64,000 bases of DNA from Enorma phocaeensis. GTDB taxonomy: Bacteria > Actinomycetota > Coriobacteriia > Coriobacteriales > Coriobacteriaceae. The notes under the pieces were generated by a model. It searched no databases. It worked only from the letters and a program-made list of their open reading frames with translations, and was not told where the DNA came from. Of the stretch, positions 46,097-55,933 are shown in pieces; position 1 is the stretch's first letter; every line of letters begins with the position of its first letter. The stretch covers positions 62,001 through 126,000 of the forward strand of contig NZ_JACJKQ010000004.1 of the NCBI RefSeq assembly GCF_016901575.1. Direction: 5' to 3'. The translations under genes and the position numbers were made by a program.

Positions 46097-47095
46097 CTAG
46101 ATGAAGTCGTACGGCATGCGGCGTGCGACCAGGTAGAACAGGGCAAGCAGCGGCCATGCCATGGGGAAGAAGAGGCACGAGCATCCCATGATCGCCAGGC
46201 GAGCGGCATAGAATGCCGCGCGGCGAGCGCCCGTGCGCTCGCGCGTCTCACAGGACATGCGGACAAACCCGCCGCCCGGGGTCGAGCCGCCGTGAAACCA
46301 TGGGACGACGCCCTCAACGACGCCGAACGTGACCACCGCGATGCCCATGAGCCAGGGGGCCGCCATGAGGCGATCGCCTCCCGGGGTGTTGCTCAGCAAG
46401 TAGAATATCGCCGTGCTGAGCACCATGATGACAAGACCGACCAGCAACATGTCCAGCCAAAATGCCACGCAGCGGCGGATGAACCCAGGCGCGTGCGTGA
46501 CCTCCCCCTCTTGCGCCAAGGCACCCGGAGGCAGCACCCGGGCGAGCATCGAGGTCATCCACCAGCCCACGCAGGCGCCCAAGGTGTTGTAGATGAGGTC
46601 GTCGACGTCGGCGGTGCGATACGAAAAGGGATAGATGCCGAACAGGCCCGTACCCTGCGCCGCCTCGATGAGAAAGGAGACGGCAAAGCCCAACGCCACC
46701 GTCTTCCAAAAGCCCAGGCGCACAAGCCTTCCCGCGATGAAGCCGAGCGGCACGAACAGCACCACATTGAACACGATCTGCGGCACCGCCGAGATGCCCT
46801 CCCGCGCGATGTCTCCCACAAAGGCAAGCGGGTTCAGCTGCCACGGGATGCCGCGCGTGATGCCCAGGCCCGAGCTTCCGCTCGGCAGCGGATACAGGGT
46901 GAAGCACCCCAGGCCCATCACATAGAGCACGGCAAGATAGGTCGATGCCACCGAGACAAACTTGAGACGCCCGTCGCGGTGGTACAGATAGGCGAGAATC
47001 GGCAGCGTGAGCATGAACGATGCCACCGGCCATAGGGCAAGCGCCGCCGCGAAGTTCTCGCTATAGCTTCCCAAAAACCGCTTGAGCAGCTCCAT
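46097..47095 (-). CDS. VanZ-like and RDD-like membrane protein fusion
   Basis: Protein of 332 aa from ATG 47095 (AGGAGGTGCGGCC). The first 200 residues form a VanZ-like domain: NVVLFVPLGFIAGRL, FLIEAAQG and DVDDLIYNTLGACVGW. The last 125 residues look like an RDD domain: RRCVAFWLDMLLVGL at about 220 and a second pair of helices. VanZ is named for teicoplanin resistance but most homologues have no known role; RDD domains may be ion or solute carriers. The two domains in one polypeptide suggest a joint envelope role, not defined here. Confidence 0.8.
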   Translation of the reverse strand: MELLKRFLGSYSENFAAALALWPVASFMLTLPILAYLYHRDGRLKFVSVASTYLAVLYVMGLGCFTLYPLPSGSSGLGITRGIPWQLNPLAFVGDIAREGISAVPQIVFNVVLFVPLGFIAGRLVRLGFWKTVALGFAVSFLIEAAQGTGLFGIYPFSYRTADVDDLIYNTLGACVGWWMTSMLARVLPPGALAQEGEVTHAPGFIRRCVAFWLDMLLVGLVIMVLSTAIFYLLSNTPGGDRLMAAPWLMGIAVVTFGVVEGVVPWFHGGSTPGGGFVRMSCETRERTGARRAAFYAARLAIMGCSCLFFPMAWPLLALFYLVARRMPYDFI

Positions 47096-47319
47096 GGCCG
47101 CACCTCCTTGATCGTGTGGGCGACCGCCTCGTCGTCGCCCGCCCCCTACCATGGGCGGCCCGGCAGGCATCGCCCGGGCATCGCCCCTCTCCTGACGCCA
47201 TTCTCGTTCGACCCGACGCGACGTGCCATCGATTTGCCTTACAGCGGGATTACAAAACGGTAAGGATTGCCGCGGAGACCGGTTTGAAAGCCGCTCGACA
47301 CGGCAAATGCCACCTTTAG
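47096..47319 (+). other. Intergenic stretch upstream of the VanZ-RDD gene
   Basis: No gene is seen. A weak stem (TTTGCC near 47230 and GGCAAA near 47302) encloses CCTTAC/GTAAGG words. It leads directly into the inverted-repeat element at 47320. Confidence 0.4.
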
Positions 47320-47469
47320 AAAAAATCGATTCGCTTTTCCGACATTTTTGGGCCGCATCAGCGAGTAGACAGCTCTTTTCGCTATACAAAACAGCAGCTA
47401 GATGCGTTGCGGTTTTTCGGTCTACTCGAGGGGAGCCTTTAAAATGTCGGAAAAGCGAATCGATTTTTT
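47320..47469. repeat. ~150-bp element with perfect 29-bp inverted ends, copy 2
   Basis: Arms at 47320-47348 and 47441-47469 are perfect inverted copies over 29 bp with the core GCTTTTCCGACATTTT. An inner pair (GAGTAGAC near 47363, GTCTACTC near 47420) nests within. Size and arms match the element at 23197-23343. No transposase gene lies inside, so it is non-autonomous if mobile. No gene is seen between its end and the start of the kinase gene. Confidence 0.85.
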
Positions 47470-47752
47470 AATTGCTTGCACGAGCGGCCCCTCGCCGCGA
47501 TGAGAGGCGCCGGCACGGGCGGTCTCGGCTCCGCGCCGGAGACCCCCCGCCAAGTTTCCCCGTTCGAACGTCGGCCCAGCGGTGCGCAAGCCGAGCGGAT
47601 GGGCGTGGGCCTGGTTGACGCCTGCAGGAAGCGGTGCCAGCATGGACATGCCGGCATCCCTGCCCGCCAGATCCCGCATTGCACCAAAGCGTCCGGCATC
47701 CGGATCCCCAGTGCGACGGCCCCGGCGCGGCGGCTCAATGATAGGAGGACAC

Positions 47753-48580
47753 GTGCCCAGCTTCGCGCCCACCTGTGTGACAAAGACCGCAGCGAACGCA
47801 ACCGACGAGCTGCTGTGCGAGGCCGCGGGGCTTCGCTGGCTCGCCGAGGCGGAACCGTCTGGAGGGATGCACGTCGCCGGCGTGATCGACTCCTCCCCCA
47901 CCAAGCTCGTCGAGGAGCGCATCGCCACCGGCCCGCCCTCTCGTGCCGCCGCACGGCGCATCGGCGCCTCGCTTGCCCGGACCCATGCCGCGGGCGCCGA
48001 CTGGTTTGGATGCCCTCCGCCCGCCTGCCCCGACGCGACAGGTGTCGGGCGGGCGGCGACGCCCTACGTCCGCCGCGAGCACGCCGCCTCAAGCTGGGGA
48101 GCCTTCTTTGCAGAGCACCGCATCATGTACTATGTCCGGTTCCTTCGCGACGACGGCCTATTTGGCGCGCATGAGACGCATCTGCTCGAACAGGTCGCGG
48201 CGCGCGTGGCACGCGGCGACTTCGATGCGCCGCAGCCCGCCCTTGTCGCCGCCTCCCACGTTCCCTGCGCCCGCCTGCACGGCGACCTCTGGGCGGGAAA
48301 CGTCCTCTACCTCGCCGACCGGGGCGCCCCCACGGGAGGCGCCCTCATCGACCCCATGGCCTACGGGGGCCATGCCGAGACCGACCTCGCGATGCTGCAG
48401 CTGTTTGGCTACCCCTACCTGGAAGACGTCCTCGCGGGATACGACGGCGCCTCCCCGCTCGCCGACGGATGGCGCGAGCGCGTCGGGGTGCACCAGCTTG
48501 CGCCGCTGCTGCTCCACTGCGTGCTCTTTGGAGAGGGCTATCTGGGCGAGACCCTCGCCGTGGCACGCCGATATCGCTAG
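47753..48580 (+). CDS. Fructosamine/ketosamine-3-kinase family protein
   Basis: Protein of 275 aa from GTG 47753 (AGGAGG four nt before; ATG 47738 is the alternative). The family motifs are CARLHGDLWAGNVLY with catalytic Asp, and ALIDPMAYGGHAETDLAML binding metal. The fold is protein-kinase-like. Fructosamine 3-kinases phosphorylate sugar adducts on proteins, leading to deglycation. The N terminus has VTKTAANATDELLCEAAGL, the Lys/Glu ATP-binding part. The closest neighbours are unrelated, so a specific substrate cannot be named. Confidence 0.85.
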   Translation: MPSFAPTCVTKTAANATDELLCEAAGLRWLAEAEPSGGMHVAGVIDSSPTKLVEERIATGPPSRAAARRIGASLARTHAAGADWFGCPPPACPDATGVGRAATPYVRREHAASSWGAFFAEHRIMYYVRFLRDDGLFGAHETHLLEQVAARVARGDFDAPQPALVAASHVPCARLHGDLWAGNVLYLADRGAPTGGALIDPMAYGGHAETDLAMLQLFGYPYLEDVLAGYDGASPLADGWRERVGVHQLAPLLLHCVLFGEGYLGETLAVARRYR

Positions 48581-48875
48581 CCAGGCGGCGGGCCATGGCG
48601 GGCCGCGGCCGGCACGGCCGCGTGCCGGCCGCATGAGCCGCGCCTGCGAGCGGGCCTTGCTCCGAGCGCGCGCCGTGCGCTACACTGGGTGCGCCGACCG
48701 AGTCGGACATGGGGTCCGGCAGCGCGTGTGGCGGCGCCATCGGTTCGGATGAAGGGCTGGGAGCAGGTGCGCATCCGCTAGACATCATCGTTTGTACCGT
48801 CATCGTCTGCATGGACGGGGCATCGCCCCGCGCGTCGCCTGTGCGAGCATGCAGCCAGCAAGGGAGAGATGTCTT

Positions 48876-50357
48876 ATGCAGCTCGCACTTTCCGGCGTCA
48901 CATACGCCTACCCCTCCTCGCCAGAACCCATTCTGTCAAACGTATCCATAACCTTCCCCCAGGGCTGGACAGGCCTCTTGGGCGACAACGGCTGCGGCAA
49001 GACCACGCTTGCCCGCATCGCCTGCGGACTTATCGCGCCCGACCGCGGGGCCGTCACCCAAGGCCTCTTCTGCGTGATGTGCGCGCAGGAGGCCGACGAG
49101 CCGCCCGAGGGGCTCTATGACTTCGCCGCAGACTATGGACGCGACGCCCGGGAGCTGAGGCGCGTCTTTCGCATCGAAGACGACATGCCCTGGCGCTTTG
49201 ACGAGCTGTCCTTCGGCGAGCGAAAGAAGCTGCAGATCGCCGTCGCCCTGTGGCAGCGCCCTGACGTGCTTGTGGCCGACGAGCCCACCAACCACCTTGA
49301 CGTCGATGCCCGAGGACAGCTCGTGGAGGCGCTCGGCCGCTTTCGCGGCATCGGGATCCTCGTAAGCCATGACCGCGAGCTCCTCGACGCGCTTGCCGGC
49401 CGCTGCGTGTCCTTTGAGCCGGAGGGACTCGTGGTGCGACCAGGCGGCTATTCGGCGGCACACGCCCAGGCAGAGCTCGAGCGCGCAAGCACCCTGCGCG
49501 AGCGCTCGGCGGCAAAGGGCGAGCTGGCAAGGCTCGCCGCCGAAAAGGACCGACGGGCGCACGAGGCGGCACGTGCCGACGCGCGCCGCAGCAAGCGCCG
49601 CCTCGATCCCAAGGACAAATCCGCGCGCGCAAAAATCGATCTAGCGATCTTCACCGGCCAAGACGGTGCCCGCGGCAGGCTCTCGGCCCAGATGGACACC
49701 CACATCGCGGCAGCCCAGGCCCGCGTCGAGGCGGCGTTTGTGCACAAGCGGTATGACGGCGACCTGTGGATGGACGCCGAGCCGAGCCCTCGCAAGACGG
49801 TCCTCCACATACCCATGGCAACCATCCCGTGCGGCTCGGGCACGCTGAGCATCCCCGAGCTCTACGTGGGCAACACCGACCATATCGGCGTCGTCGGCCC
49901 CAACGGGGCGGGCAAGTCGACCCTGCTCGCCCACCTGCGCACGCTCATCGCAGCCGACCTTCCGGTACTCGACATCCCCCAAGAGCTCGATCCCGACCGG
50001 CGACGGCAGGTCATCAAGAGCGTGCAGGCGCTTTCCTCGGCAGAGCGGGGACAGGTGCTCTCGACGGTAGCCCAGCTGAACTCAAATCCGGACCGCATCC
50101 TCGAGGGAGAGCGCACCAGCCCCGGAGAGCTGCGCAAGCTCATGCTCGCCGTCGGCATGCTCTCGCGGCCGGTCCTCATCGTGATGGACGAGCCCACCAA
50201 CCACTTGGACCTGCACTCGGTCGAGGCGCTCGAGCGGGCGCTTTCCAGCTACCCCGGGGCGCTCGTGCTCGTCAGCCACGACCGCGCGTTTCTCTCGGCA
50301 TGCACGCAGCGCACCTGGGAGGTTCGGCACGGGGCCGTGACGTCGACCTCCCACTAG
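48876..50357 (+). CDS. ABC-F family ATPase
   Basis: Protein of 493 aa from ATG 48876 (AGGGAGAG upstream). Two ABC domains with no membrane segments. Domain 1: GDNGCGKTT, LSFGERKKL, VADEPTNHLD. Domain 2: GPNGAGKST, TSPGELRKL, IVMDEPTNHLD. The linker (about 210-290) is basic and helical (RAHEAARADARRSKRRL), as in ABC-F proteins that act on ribosomes, either as translation factors or antibiotic-protection factors. Which of these applies cannot be decided from the sequence. It ends convergent with the TetR gene. Confidence 0.9.
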   Translation: MQLALSGVTYAYPSSPEPILSNVSITFPQGWTGLLGDNGCGKTTLARIACGLIAPDRGAVTQGLFCVMCAQEADEPPEGLYDFAADYGRDARELRRVFRIEDDMPWRFDELSFGERKKLQIAVALWQRPDVLVADEPTNHLDVDARGQLVEALGRFRGIGILVSHDRELLDALAGRCVSFEPEGLVVRPGGYSAAHAQAELERASTLRERSAAKGELARLAAEKDRRAHEAARADARRSKRRLDPKDKSARAKIDLAIFTGQDGARGRLSAQMDTHIAAAQARVEAAFVHKRYDGDLWMDAEPSPRKTVLHIPMATIPCGSGTLSIPELYVGNTDHIGVVGPNGAGKSTLLAHLRTLIAADLPVLDIPQELDPDRRRQVIKSVQALSSAERGQVLSTVAQLNSNPDRILEGERTSPGELRKLMLAVGMLSRPVLIVMDEPTNHLDLHSVEALERALSSYPGALVLVSHDRAFLSACTQRTWEVRHGAVTSTSH

Positions 50358-50485
50358 AAGCGTGCCGCCCGCCCTGCCGGGCGCCCGCCGCGGCGCGCCA
50401 CAGGCCCCTTTCTCTGGACAACCAACCTGCAGGAAGGGGCCTCGCGCGCCATCGAGCAGAGACGTCTGCCCAGGGGCTTGCCGGG

Positions 50486-51067
50486 CTAGAACAGCTCATC
50501 GAGCGTCGCCTCGATGAGCGCGTCGACGGTGCGCTCGAGGGCGTCGGGATGCAAAAAGCGCCGATAGAGCAAGGTGAAGGCGAGCGACATCTGCAGGTTT
50601 TCCACCGCGTGCTCGTCCACGTTGGGCGAGACGTCGGCCACCTCGCCCACGATCCATCGCACGAGGCGGTCGTCGGTGGCGGGGTCGAAGCTGCGTTCCT
50701 GCGGAAAGCTGCGCACCAGGTAGGCATACTCCTTCTCGTCCGCGATGCGGAAGATGTTGCGCTGCGACCGCCATGTGCGCTGAAACCAGGCGCGCATTCC
50801 GTCGCGGCCGAGCCTGCCGCCCGCGGCGACGCGTTCGTCCTCGAGCTCATCGACCGCGTGCTGGCGGTTCTCCATAAGCATGGCGTAGATGAAGTCGCCC
50901 TTCGAGGGAAAGAAGCTATAGAAGGTCCCCTTGGCAATGCCCACCGCCTGGGCGACCTGCTCGACGCGCAGCGACCGCACGCCACCCGAGACCAGCTGCC
51001 TCCAGCCAGCCTCGATCATGCCTCGGTAGAGCTCGTCTTTGCTTTGTTGAGAGAAGATGGCCGGCAT
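50486..51067 (-). CDS. TetR-family transcriptional regulator
   Basis: Protein of 193 aa. An N-terminal helix-turn-helix, GVRSLRVEQVAQAVGIAKGTFYSFFPSKGDF, spans about residues 29-59, with the TetR-typical TFYxxFPxK; the ligand domain follows. It lies eight bp after the DHA2 exporter gene in the same direction and is very likely its co-transcribed repressor, acting at the palindrome 52595-52621 upstream of the exporter. Ligand unknown. Confidence 0.92.
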   Translation of the reverse strand: MPAIFSQQSKDELYRGMIEAGWRQLVSGGVRSLRVEQVAQAVGIAKGTFYSFFPSKGDFIYAMLMENRQHAVDELEDERVAAGGRLGRDGMRAWFQRTWRSQRNIFRIADEKEYAYLVRSFPQERSFDPATDDRLVRWIVGEVADVSPNVDEHAVENLQMSLAFTLLYRRFLHPDALERTVDALIEATLDELF

Positions 51068-51075
51068 GGGGGCTC

Positions 51076-52560
51076 CTAGCGCGCCCGCGCAGAGCGGGCG
51101 CCGCCCGCTGACTGCCTGCGCTCACGGTAGTTGAGCCATTCACGTACCAGCGCGAGCACGACGCTTGCGCCCACGATCAGGGCAAGAACGTGAAAAGCGA
51201 CGTGCATGCCGTCCATGAAGACGTCCGGCCTGCCCTCGACGTAGCTCGTCACGGGATACCCGATGGAGCTCGACATGCCGCCGTAGAGCAGGGCGGAGCC
51301 GATGGTGATGCCCAGAGACTGTCCGAGGTAGCGCATGAGGTTGCCCAGCGACCCCACGAAGCCGAGCGAGCCCTCGGGGGCATGCCCCATGATGAGCGAG
51401 TTGTTGGGCGCCTGGAAGATGGAGCTGCCGAGCGAGGTGAACATCATGCAGGGAATCACCATGAACAGCGGGGTGTCGACCGCAAGAAAGCCCAGGATGG
51501 TGAGGCCGCAGGTGTAGATGGTCTGCCCCACGAGCGTGGGCCTCTCACACCCCACCTTGTCGGAGACCGCGCCCGAGATGGGGCCGCAGATGGAGTTCAC
51601 CAGCGGGTAGCACGCCATGATGAGGCCCGACACGCCCGCGCTGATGCCGCGCGCCTCTTGCAGGTAATACGGGAAGATGAACGTGAACGCCGACATCGCC
51701 AAAAAGACGAGCGACATGTTGACGAGGTCGATCACGAAGCGCACGTCGCGAAAGACGCCGAGCGTCACGAGCGGGGACGTGGCATGGTTTTCCACCACCA
51801 CGAAGGCCACGAGCAGGGCCGCTCCCACGGCGAGCATGATGAGCTTGCTCGCATCGACGCCGCTCTCGAGCAAGGTGATGGAGGCGAATATCAAAAGGAT
51901 CGACGGGACCAGCAGCACCGCGCCCAGGGCGTCGAACGCCGGGCGATGCCGGGGCGGGCGATTCTCGAGCACCTTGATGCCGACGAGCAGCGAAACGATG
52001 CCGATGGGGATGTTGATGATGAAGATGAACTCCCACGGGAGCACCGAGACGATGAGGCCGCCGAGCGTGGGCCCGCACATGGCGCCCAAGGCCGTGAAGG
52101 TGGCGACCAGGCCGAGCGCGCGGCCGCGGCTATCGGGAAAGGTCTCGGTGATGATGCCCTGGTTGTTGGCAAGCGACGCCGCCCCGCCGAGCGACTGGAC
52201 GGCGCGCGACACCACGAGCATCTCGAGCGTTCCCGACAGCGCGCACAGCGTAGAGCCCACCGTAAAGAGCGCCACGCCGATCTGGAAGATGCGCACCTTG
52301 CCAAACATGTCGCCCAAGCGCCCAAACACGAGCAGGGCGGCGCAGGTGACCACGCTGTAGATGCTCGCGACCCACTGGATCTGCGCCATGTCGACGCCGA
52401 GCTCGACCTGCATGGACGGCATCGCCACATTGACGATGGTACCGTCGAGGATCTCCATGAAGGTCATGCACAAGATGACGGCGAGCACGAGCCCCCGGCC
52501 CCGACGTTTCGGCGCCAGAGCCGGGTCCTGCGCCTCCGCCGCCGTAGATGTCTCTGCCAT
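51076..52560 (-). CDS. DHA2-family (EmrB/QacA-like) multidrug exporter
   Basis: Protein of 494 aa with about 14 hydrophobic segments. Signature D1 is MEILDGTIVNVAMP, motif A is VFGRLGDMFGKVRI, and motif C is LGAMCGPTLGGLI. This is the 14-TM proton-driven drug exporter type. Its start follows GAGGGGCG, and a near-perfect operator overlaps its promoter. Downstream is the TetR regulator gene. Substrates cannot be predicted. Confidence 0.93.
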   Translation of the reverse strand: MAETSTAAEAQDPALAPKRRGRGLVLAVILCMTFMEILDGTIVNVAMPSMQVELGVDMAQIQWVASIYSVVTCAALLVFGRLGDMFGKVRIFQIGVALFTVGSTLCALSGTLEMLVVSRAVQSLGGAASLANNQGIITETFPDSRGRALGLVATFTALGAMCGPTLGGLIVSVLPWEFIFIINIPIGIVSLLVGIKVLENRPPRHRPAFDALGAVLLVPSILLIFASITLLESGVDASKLIMLAVGAALLVAFVVVENHATSPLVTLGVFRDVRFVIDLVNMSLVFLAMSAFTFIFPYYLQEARGISAGVSGLIMACYPLVNSICGPISGAVSDKVGCERPTLVGQTIYTCGLTILGFLAVDTPLFMVIPCMMFTSLGSSIFQAPNNSLIMGHAPEGSLGFVGSLGNLMRYLGQSLGITIGSALLYGGMSSSIGYPVTSYVEGRPDVFMDGMHVAFHVLALIVGASVVLALVREWLNYRERRQSAGGARSARAR

Positions 52561-52594
52561 AAACGCCCCTCGATTCTTTTGTTGCCGTTCAATT

Positions 52595-52621
52595 AATGAC
52601 TATTATATCTAAATAGTCATT
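52595..52621 (-). promoter_or_regulatory. TetR-type operator and promoter of the exporter gene
   Basis: AATGACTATT and AATAGTCATT form a perfect 10-bp inverted repeat with a 7-bp spacer. On the minus strand a TATAAT lies inside it, about 37 bp before the exporter start, so repressor binding would block RNA polymerase. The local AT-richness contrasts with the surrounding DNA. Confidence 0.8.
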
Positions 52622-52712
52622 TTATAGCCACTCAAGATCGGGCTGTGGGACCTGGGCTCTCCAGGCGTCGGCGTGCGAGGCCGCGGGGGTGCATCTCCGC
52701 CTCCCGGGCGAC

Positions 52713-53699
52713 TCAAGACGTCGCCGCCCCCAGCTGGGACAGGCGCTGCCGGTAGCGTGCATAGGCGTCGTTCCACCCATCGTAAGCGGCGTCCTGCCGG
52801 TGATCGGCGATGTCGTAGGAGCCGCGGAGGATCTTTCCCACGGCGCTCGTCACCTTCTGCGCCCCGGAGAGGTTCAGGTGGTCTCCGGCGTCGTAGGTCT
52901 CGCTCGACCAGTCGATCTCTACCTTCGTGTCCCCCACATTGAGGTCGTAATAATCGACCATAAGCTCCGAGGCCGCCTGCGCCATGCCGCGATGACGCGC
53001 CATGTTCCAGTTCACCGTGCTCGGCGTGCTCACCAAGACGAGGCGGGCGCCGGCGGCGTCGCACATGCGCTTGATCTCTTGCAGGTACAGCCAGTTGAAG
53101 CGAGACAACCTCTGGACATCGTCAGTTTCCTGCATGTAGGTCGTGGCATCTGCCGGCTTCACCTGGGTGGCGTGGTCAAGTCGAAATCCCTTGAGGTCAT
53201 CGGCCCACGTGGCGCGCACGGGGCCCACGAAGTCGTCGACGGTGAGGCTCTTCCAGCGGTTGTGGTACTCGAAAACGGGAAACAGGTCGGAAAGCGCCCG
53301 CATGGCCGCGTCTCCGACAGACATGGGCGAGAAGATGCAGTTTGTCTCGAGCACCACCACGCGGGGGCCCTGGTTCTCGAGCGCGCGGGCGAGCAGGGAT
53401 GTCGTGTAATACAGCCGCTGAGCACTCGTCGCGCACACGTATGACGTGATGCCCTGCTCGCCCCAGAGCTGCAGGGGCGAAAACGAGCTGAACGCCTCGC
53501 TGTCACCGAGGAACAGCACGTCGATGGTGTCCGCAGGCTCGCCCATGACGCCGTTTGCCGCGGCGTTTATCTGACCGAACTCGGTCTGGTTGTTCTTTGG
53601 CATGACCACGCGGGACGATAGGGCAAGAAGCGCGATCACCGCGGCCGCTATGGCAAGCGCGCCCAGCACGCGGCGGGCGCCACGGGCGACACGCATCAT
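52713..53699 (-). CDS. SGNH-hydrolase-like membrane-anchored protein of the dlt-like operon
   Basis: Protein of 328 aa from ATG 53699 (AAGGAG seven nt before). One N-terminal membrane segment (about 9-30) is followed by an extracellular domain with the SGNH first block VLFLGDSEAFSS (catalytic Ser) and a distal AGDHLNLSGAQK (catalytic His). This is the architecture of DltD/AlgX/PatB-type acyl-transfer helpers, in which a MBOAT protein passes the acyl group and the SGNH partner places it on the polymer. It closes the five-gene operon. The acceptor polymer is unknown. Confidence 0.8.
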   Translation of the reverse strand: MMRVARGARRVLGALAIAAAVIALLALSSRVVMPKNNQTEFGQINAAANGVMGEPADTIDVLFLGDSEAFSSFSPLQLWGEQGITSYVCATSAQRLYYTTSLLARALENQGPRVVVLETNCIFSPMSVGDAAMRALSDLFPVFEYHNRWKSLTVDDFVGPVRATWADDLKGFRLDHATQVKPADATTYMQETDDVQRLSRFNWLYLQEIKRMCDAAGARLVLVSTPSTVNWNMARHRGMAQAASELMVDYYDLNVGDTKVEIDWSSETYDAGDHLNLSGAQKVTSAVGKILRGSYDIADHRQDAAYDGWNDAYARYRQRLSQLGAATS

Positions 53700-53902
53700 G
53701 AGGGGTCTCCTTTCTTGTGAGATGTGCGGCAGCAGATGCGGCACGGCAGACGCGGCCGCCATGTGACGGGTGCCGCCATGCATGGCCTCCGCGCGCCGGA
53801 AGGGCGGACAGGGGCGTCCCCGGCAGCAAGGGGCCCTTGCCGCGGCAGACCCGCCCGGCGGCAGGGCGCCTCAGGGCAAAAGGCCGGCGAGCCCGCCCGC
53901 CG

Positions 53903-55492
53903 CTAGAACTGGGCGTACATGGGGTCGACGGGAACATAGGAGCCGCCGTAAGCGCCGAAGATCACGATGACGAAGGCGAGCGCGACCATCGCCGCCGCGC
54001 GTACGGGGACGGGAAGCTCCCACGCGCGCCGAACCGGATGCGCCCCGCGCTCGCGCAGGCGCCCCACGGCCGCGAGGACCGCCACGGCACAGGCGACCAC
54101 GCCGAAGTCCGCCGCGTCCATCCCCATCGAAAACACCGTGCCATCCGCAAAGGAGGCAAGCGAGAAGCCGCTGGCAAGGGTCCCTAGCAGCCCGAGCGCC
54201 TCCGGAGCGCTCGATGCGCGGAAGATCAGCTCGCCGATAAAGATCACGACGAGGGTCCTCCCCCGCTGCCAGGCGTGCCACGCCGCCCCGTCGTGGTCGA
54301 TGCCGAGCCTCGGGCAGAGCCGCTCGGCCAGCGGCGCCATCAGGCCGCCGAGCCATATGAGCACGAAGTAGTACGCGCCAAAGAGCAGGTACTGCCCGCC
54401 TGCCCCGTGCCACAGGCCGTTTCCAAACCACACGCATGCAAGCGCCACGCCGCTTGCCGCCAGCGGCCCCATGCGATTGCCCAGAAGATGCCTCGACCCG
54501 TTCGTGAGGCGCTTTATCGGCTTGGAGAGCGACACGGGATAAAACACGTAGTCGCGAAACCATGCGCCGAGCGTCACATGCCAGCGCTGCCAAAACTCAG
54601 AAGCCGTGCGCGAGGCGAAGGGCTGGCGAAAGTTCTCGGGAAGGCGCGTGCCAAAGATGCGCCCCACGCCCACGGCAAAGTCCATGGTGCCGGAAAAGTC
54701 GCAATAGAGCTGTATGGTGTAGAGCACCGCCGCCAGCGCGACCACGCCGCCATCGACCGATGCGCTCCCGTCGAAGACCGTCTTCACAAACACGTTGACG
54801 CGGTCTGCGACGATGAGCTTCTTGGCGAGGCCCCAAAGCGCGCGCGCCGTCCCCCCGAAGAGGTTCTCGGCCGTGACGGGCCTGCCCGACCACAGCGAGC
54901 ACGCCGTCTCGTTGTAGCGCGCGATCGGACCCTCCATGATCTGGGGGAAGAACGCCAAAAACAGCGCGAGGCGCACGGGGTTGTGGTCGGCGGGCGAGGT
55001 CTTGCGATAGACATCGACCACATACGATACCGCCGAAAGCGTATAGAACGAGATGCCGATGGGCACGCCCAGCCTCAGGCCGCCCTGAGGGACCTCGATG
55101 CCGAGCGGCGCCAGGAGCGGTGCCGCGACGGCCTCAAAAAAGGCAAGGTATTTCAGGGCGGCGAGCACTCCGAGGTTGGCGACCACGCACGCCGCGACCG
55201 CGGCGCGCATGTAGCGCGCGAACCGGCGCTTGACGACCCTTCGGTCGACGTCGGGGTCGCGCATCTCGGCGGCCCGGCGCCGCTGGAGCTCTTCGAGCAC
55301 GAGCCCCGTCGCCCACACAGAAAGCGTCGAGAACAGCAGGAATGCCAGGAGCTTGCCGCTGATGCTCCAGAAGAAGGCATAGCTTGCCGCCAGGAGCACC
55401 AACGGGCGCGCCCGCCGGGGCGCAAGCTGGTAGAGCGCCACCGCGGCGGGCACGAACAGCCCCAGCACCATCAGCGAGAAATACGATTTCAT
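53903..55492 (-). CDS. DltB-like membrane-bound O-acyltransferase (MBOAT)
   Basis: Protein of 529 aa with about 11-12 hydrophobic segments. It shows the MBOAT signature around the invariant His: GNGLWHGAGGQYLLFG at about residue 360, and the upstream FAGPIARY-like stretch MEGPIARYNE. In dlt systems DltB carries the acyl group from the carrier protein across the membrane. It starts 25 bp after the carrier-protein gene. The operon context makes a DltB role more likely than an alginate or peptidoglycan O-acetylase role. Confidence 0.85.
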   Translation of the reverse strand: MKSYFSLMVLGLFVPAAVALYQLAPRRARPLVLLAASYAFFWSISGKLLAFLLFSTLSVWATGLVLEELQRRRAAEMRDPDVDRRVVKRRFARYMRAAVAACVVANLGVLAALKYLAFFEAVAAPLLAPLGIEVPQGGLRLGVPIGISFYTLSAVSYVVDVYRKTSPADHNPVRLALFLAFFPQIMEGPIARYNETACSLWSGRPVTAENLFGGTARALWGLAKKLIVADRVNVFVKTVFDGSASVDGGVVALAAVLYTIQLYCDFSGTMDFAVGVGRIFGTRLPENFRQPFASRTASEFWQRWHVTLGAWFRDYVFYPVSLSKPIKRLTNGSRHLLGNRMGPLAASGVALACVWFGNGLWHGAGGQYLLFGAYYFVLIWLGGLMAPLAERLCPRLGIDHDGAAWHAWQRGRTLVVIFIGELIFRASSAPEALGLLGTLASGFSLASFADGTVFSMGMDAADFGVVACAVAVLAAVGRLRERGAHPVRRAWELPVPVRAAAMVALAFVIVIFGAYGGSYVPVDPMYAQF

Positions 55493-55517
55493 GATTGCTG
55501 GATTCGCTCCCTAGCGC

Positions 55518-55751
55518 TTAGAAGTCCTCGTCGCGCAGACGTTGGACCATGGCCCAGATCGCCTCGAGCGAGTTGAAGTTTGCCGCCACGATCTCGACGG
55601 CAGGGATCGAGATGTCAAATGTGTCTTCGAGCTCGGATGTGAGCGCAAGGATGGTCAGCGAGTCGAGCACGCGCGCATCCACCAGATCGGTGCGACCGCG
55701 GTAGTCCTCTCCCGACTTGAGGTCTTCGAGAATGTCCAGAATGGCGTCCAT
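55518..55751 (-). CDS. DltC-like acyl/aminoacyl carrier protein
   Basis: Protein of 77 aa from ATG 55751 (GAAAGGATC upstream). It has the four-helix carrier-protein pattern with DARVLDSLTILAL: the Ser of the DSL motif (about residue 32) is the phosphopantetheine attachment site. Length and sequence resemble DltC. It would hold the aminoacyl group activated by the adenylation enzyme while the PLP enzyme and MBOAT act. The 180-bp gap before it has no gene. Confidence 0.85.
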   Translation of the reverse strand: MDAILDILEDLKSGEDYRGRTDLVDARVLDSLTILALTSELEDTFDISIPAVEIVAANFNSLEAIWAMVQRLRDEDF

Positions 55752-55933
55752 GATGCGATCCTTTCGTTTGAGGGATACCAGACGCTGCCGCCGCGGCGTC
55801 CAGGAAAAGGCGATGGGACGGGAGGGCGCCCCGGCGGGGAGGAGAGATGCCGGATGCGCCCCCGCGCCAGAAGGGGAAGTGTGCGGAGCGGCAACCATGG
55901 GCTGAAAAACGAGCCGCTCCGCGGGGGAAAGCG

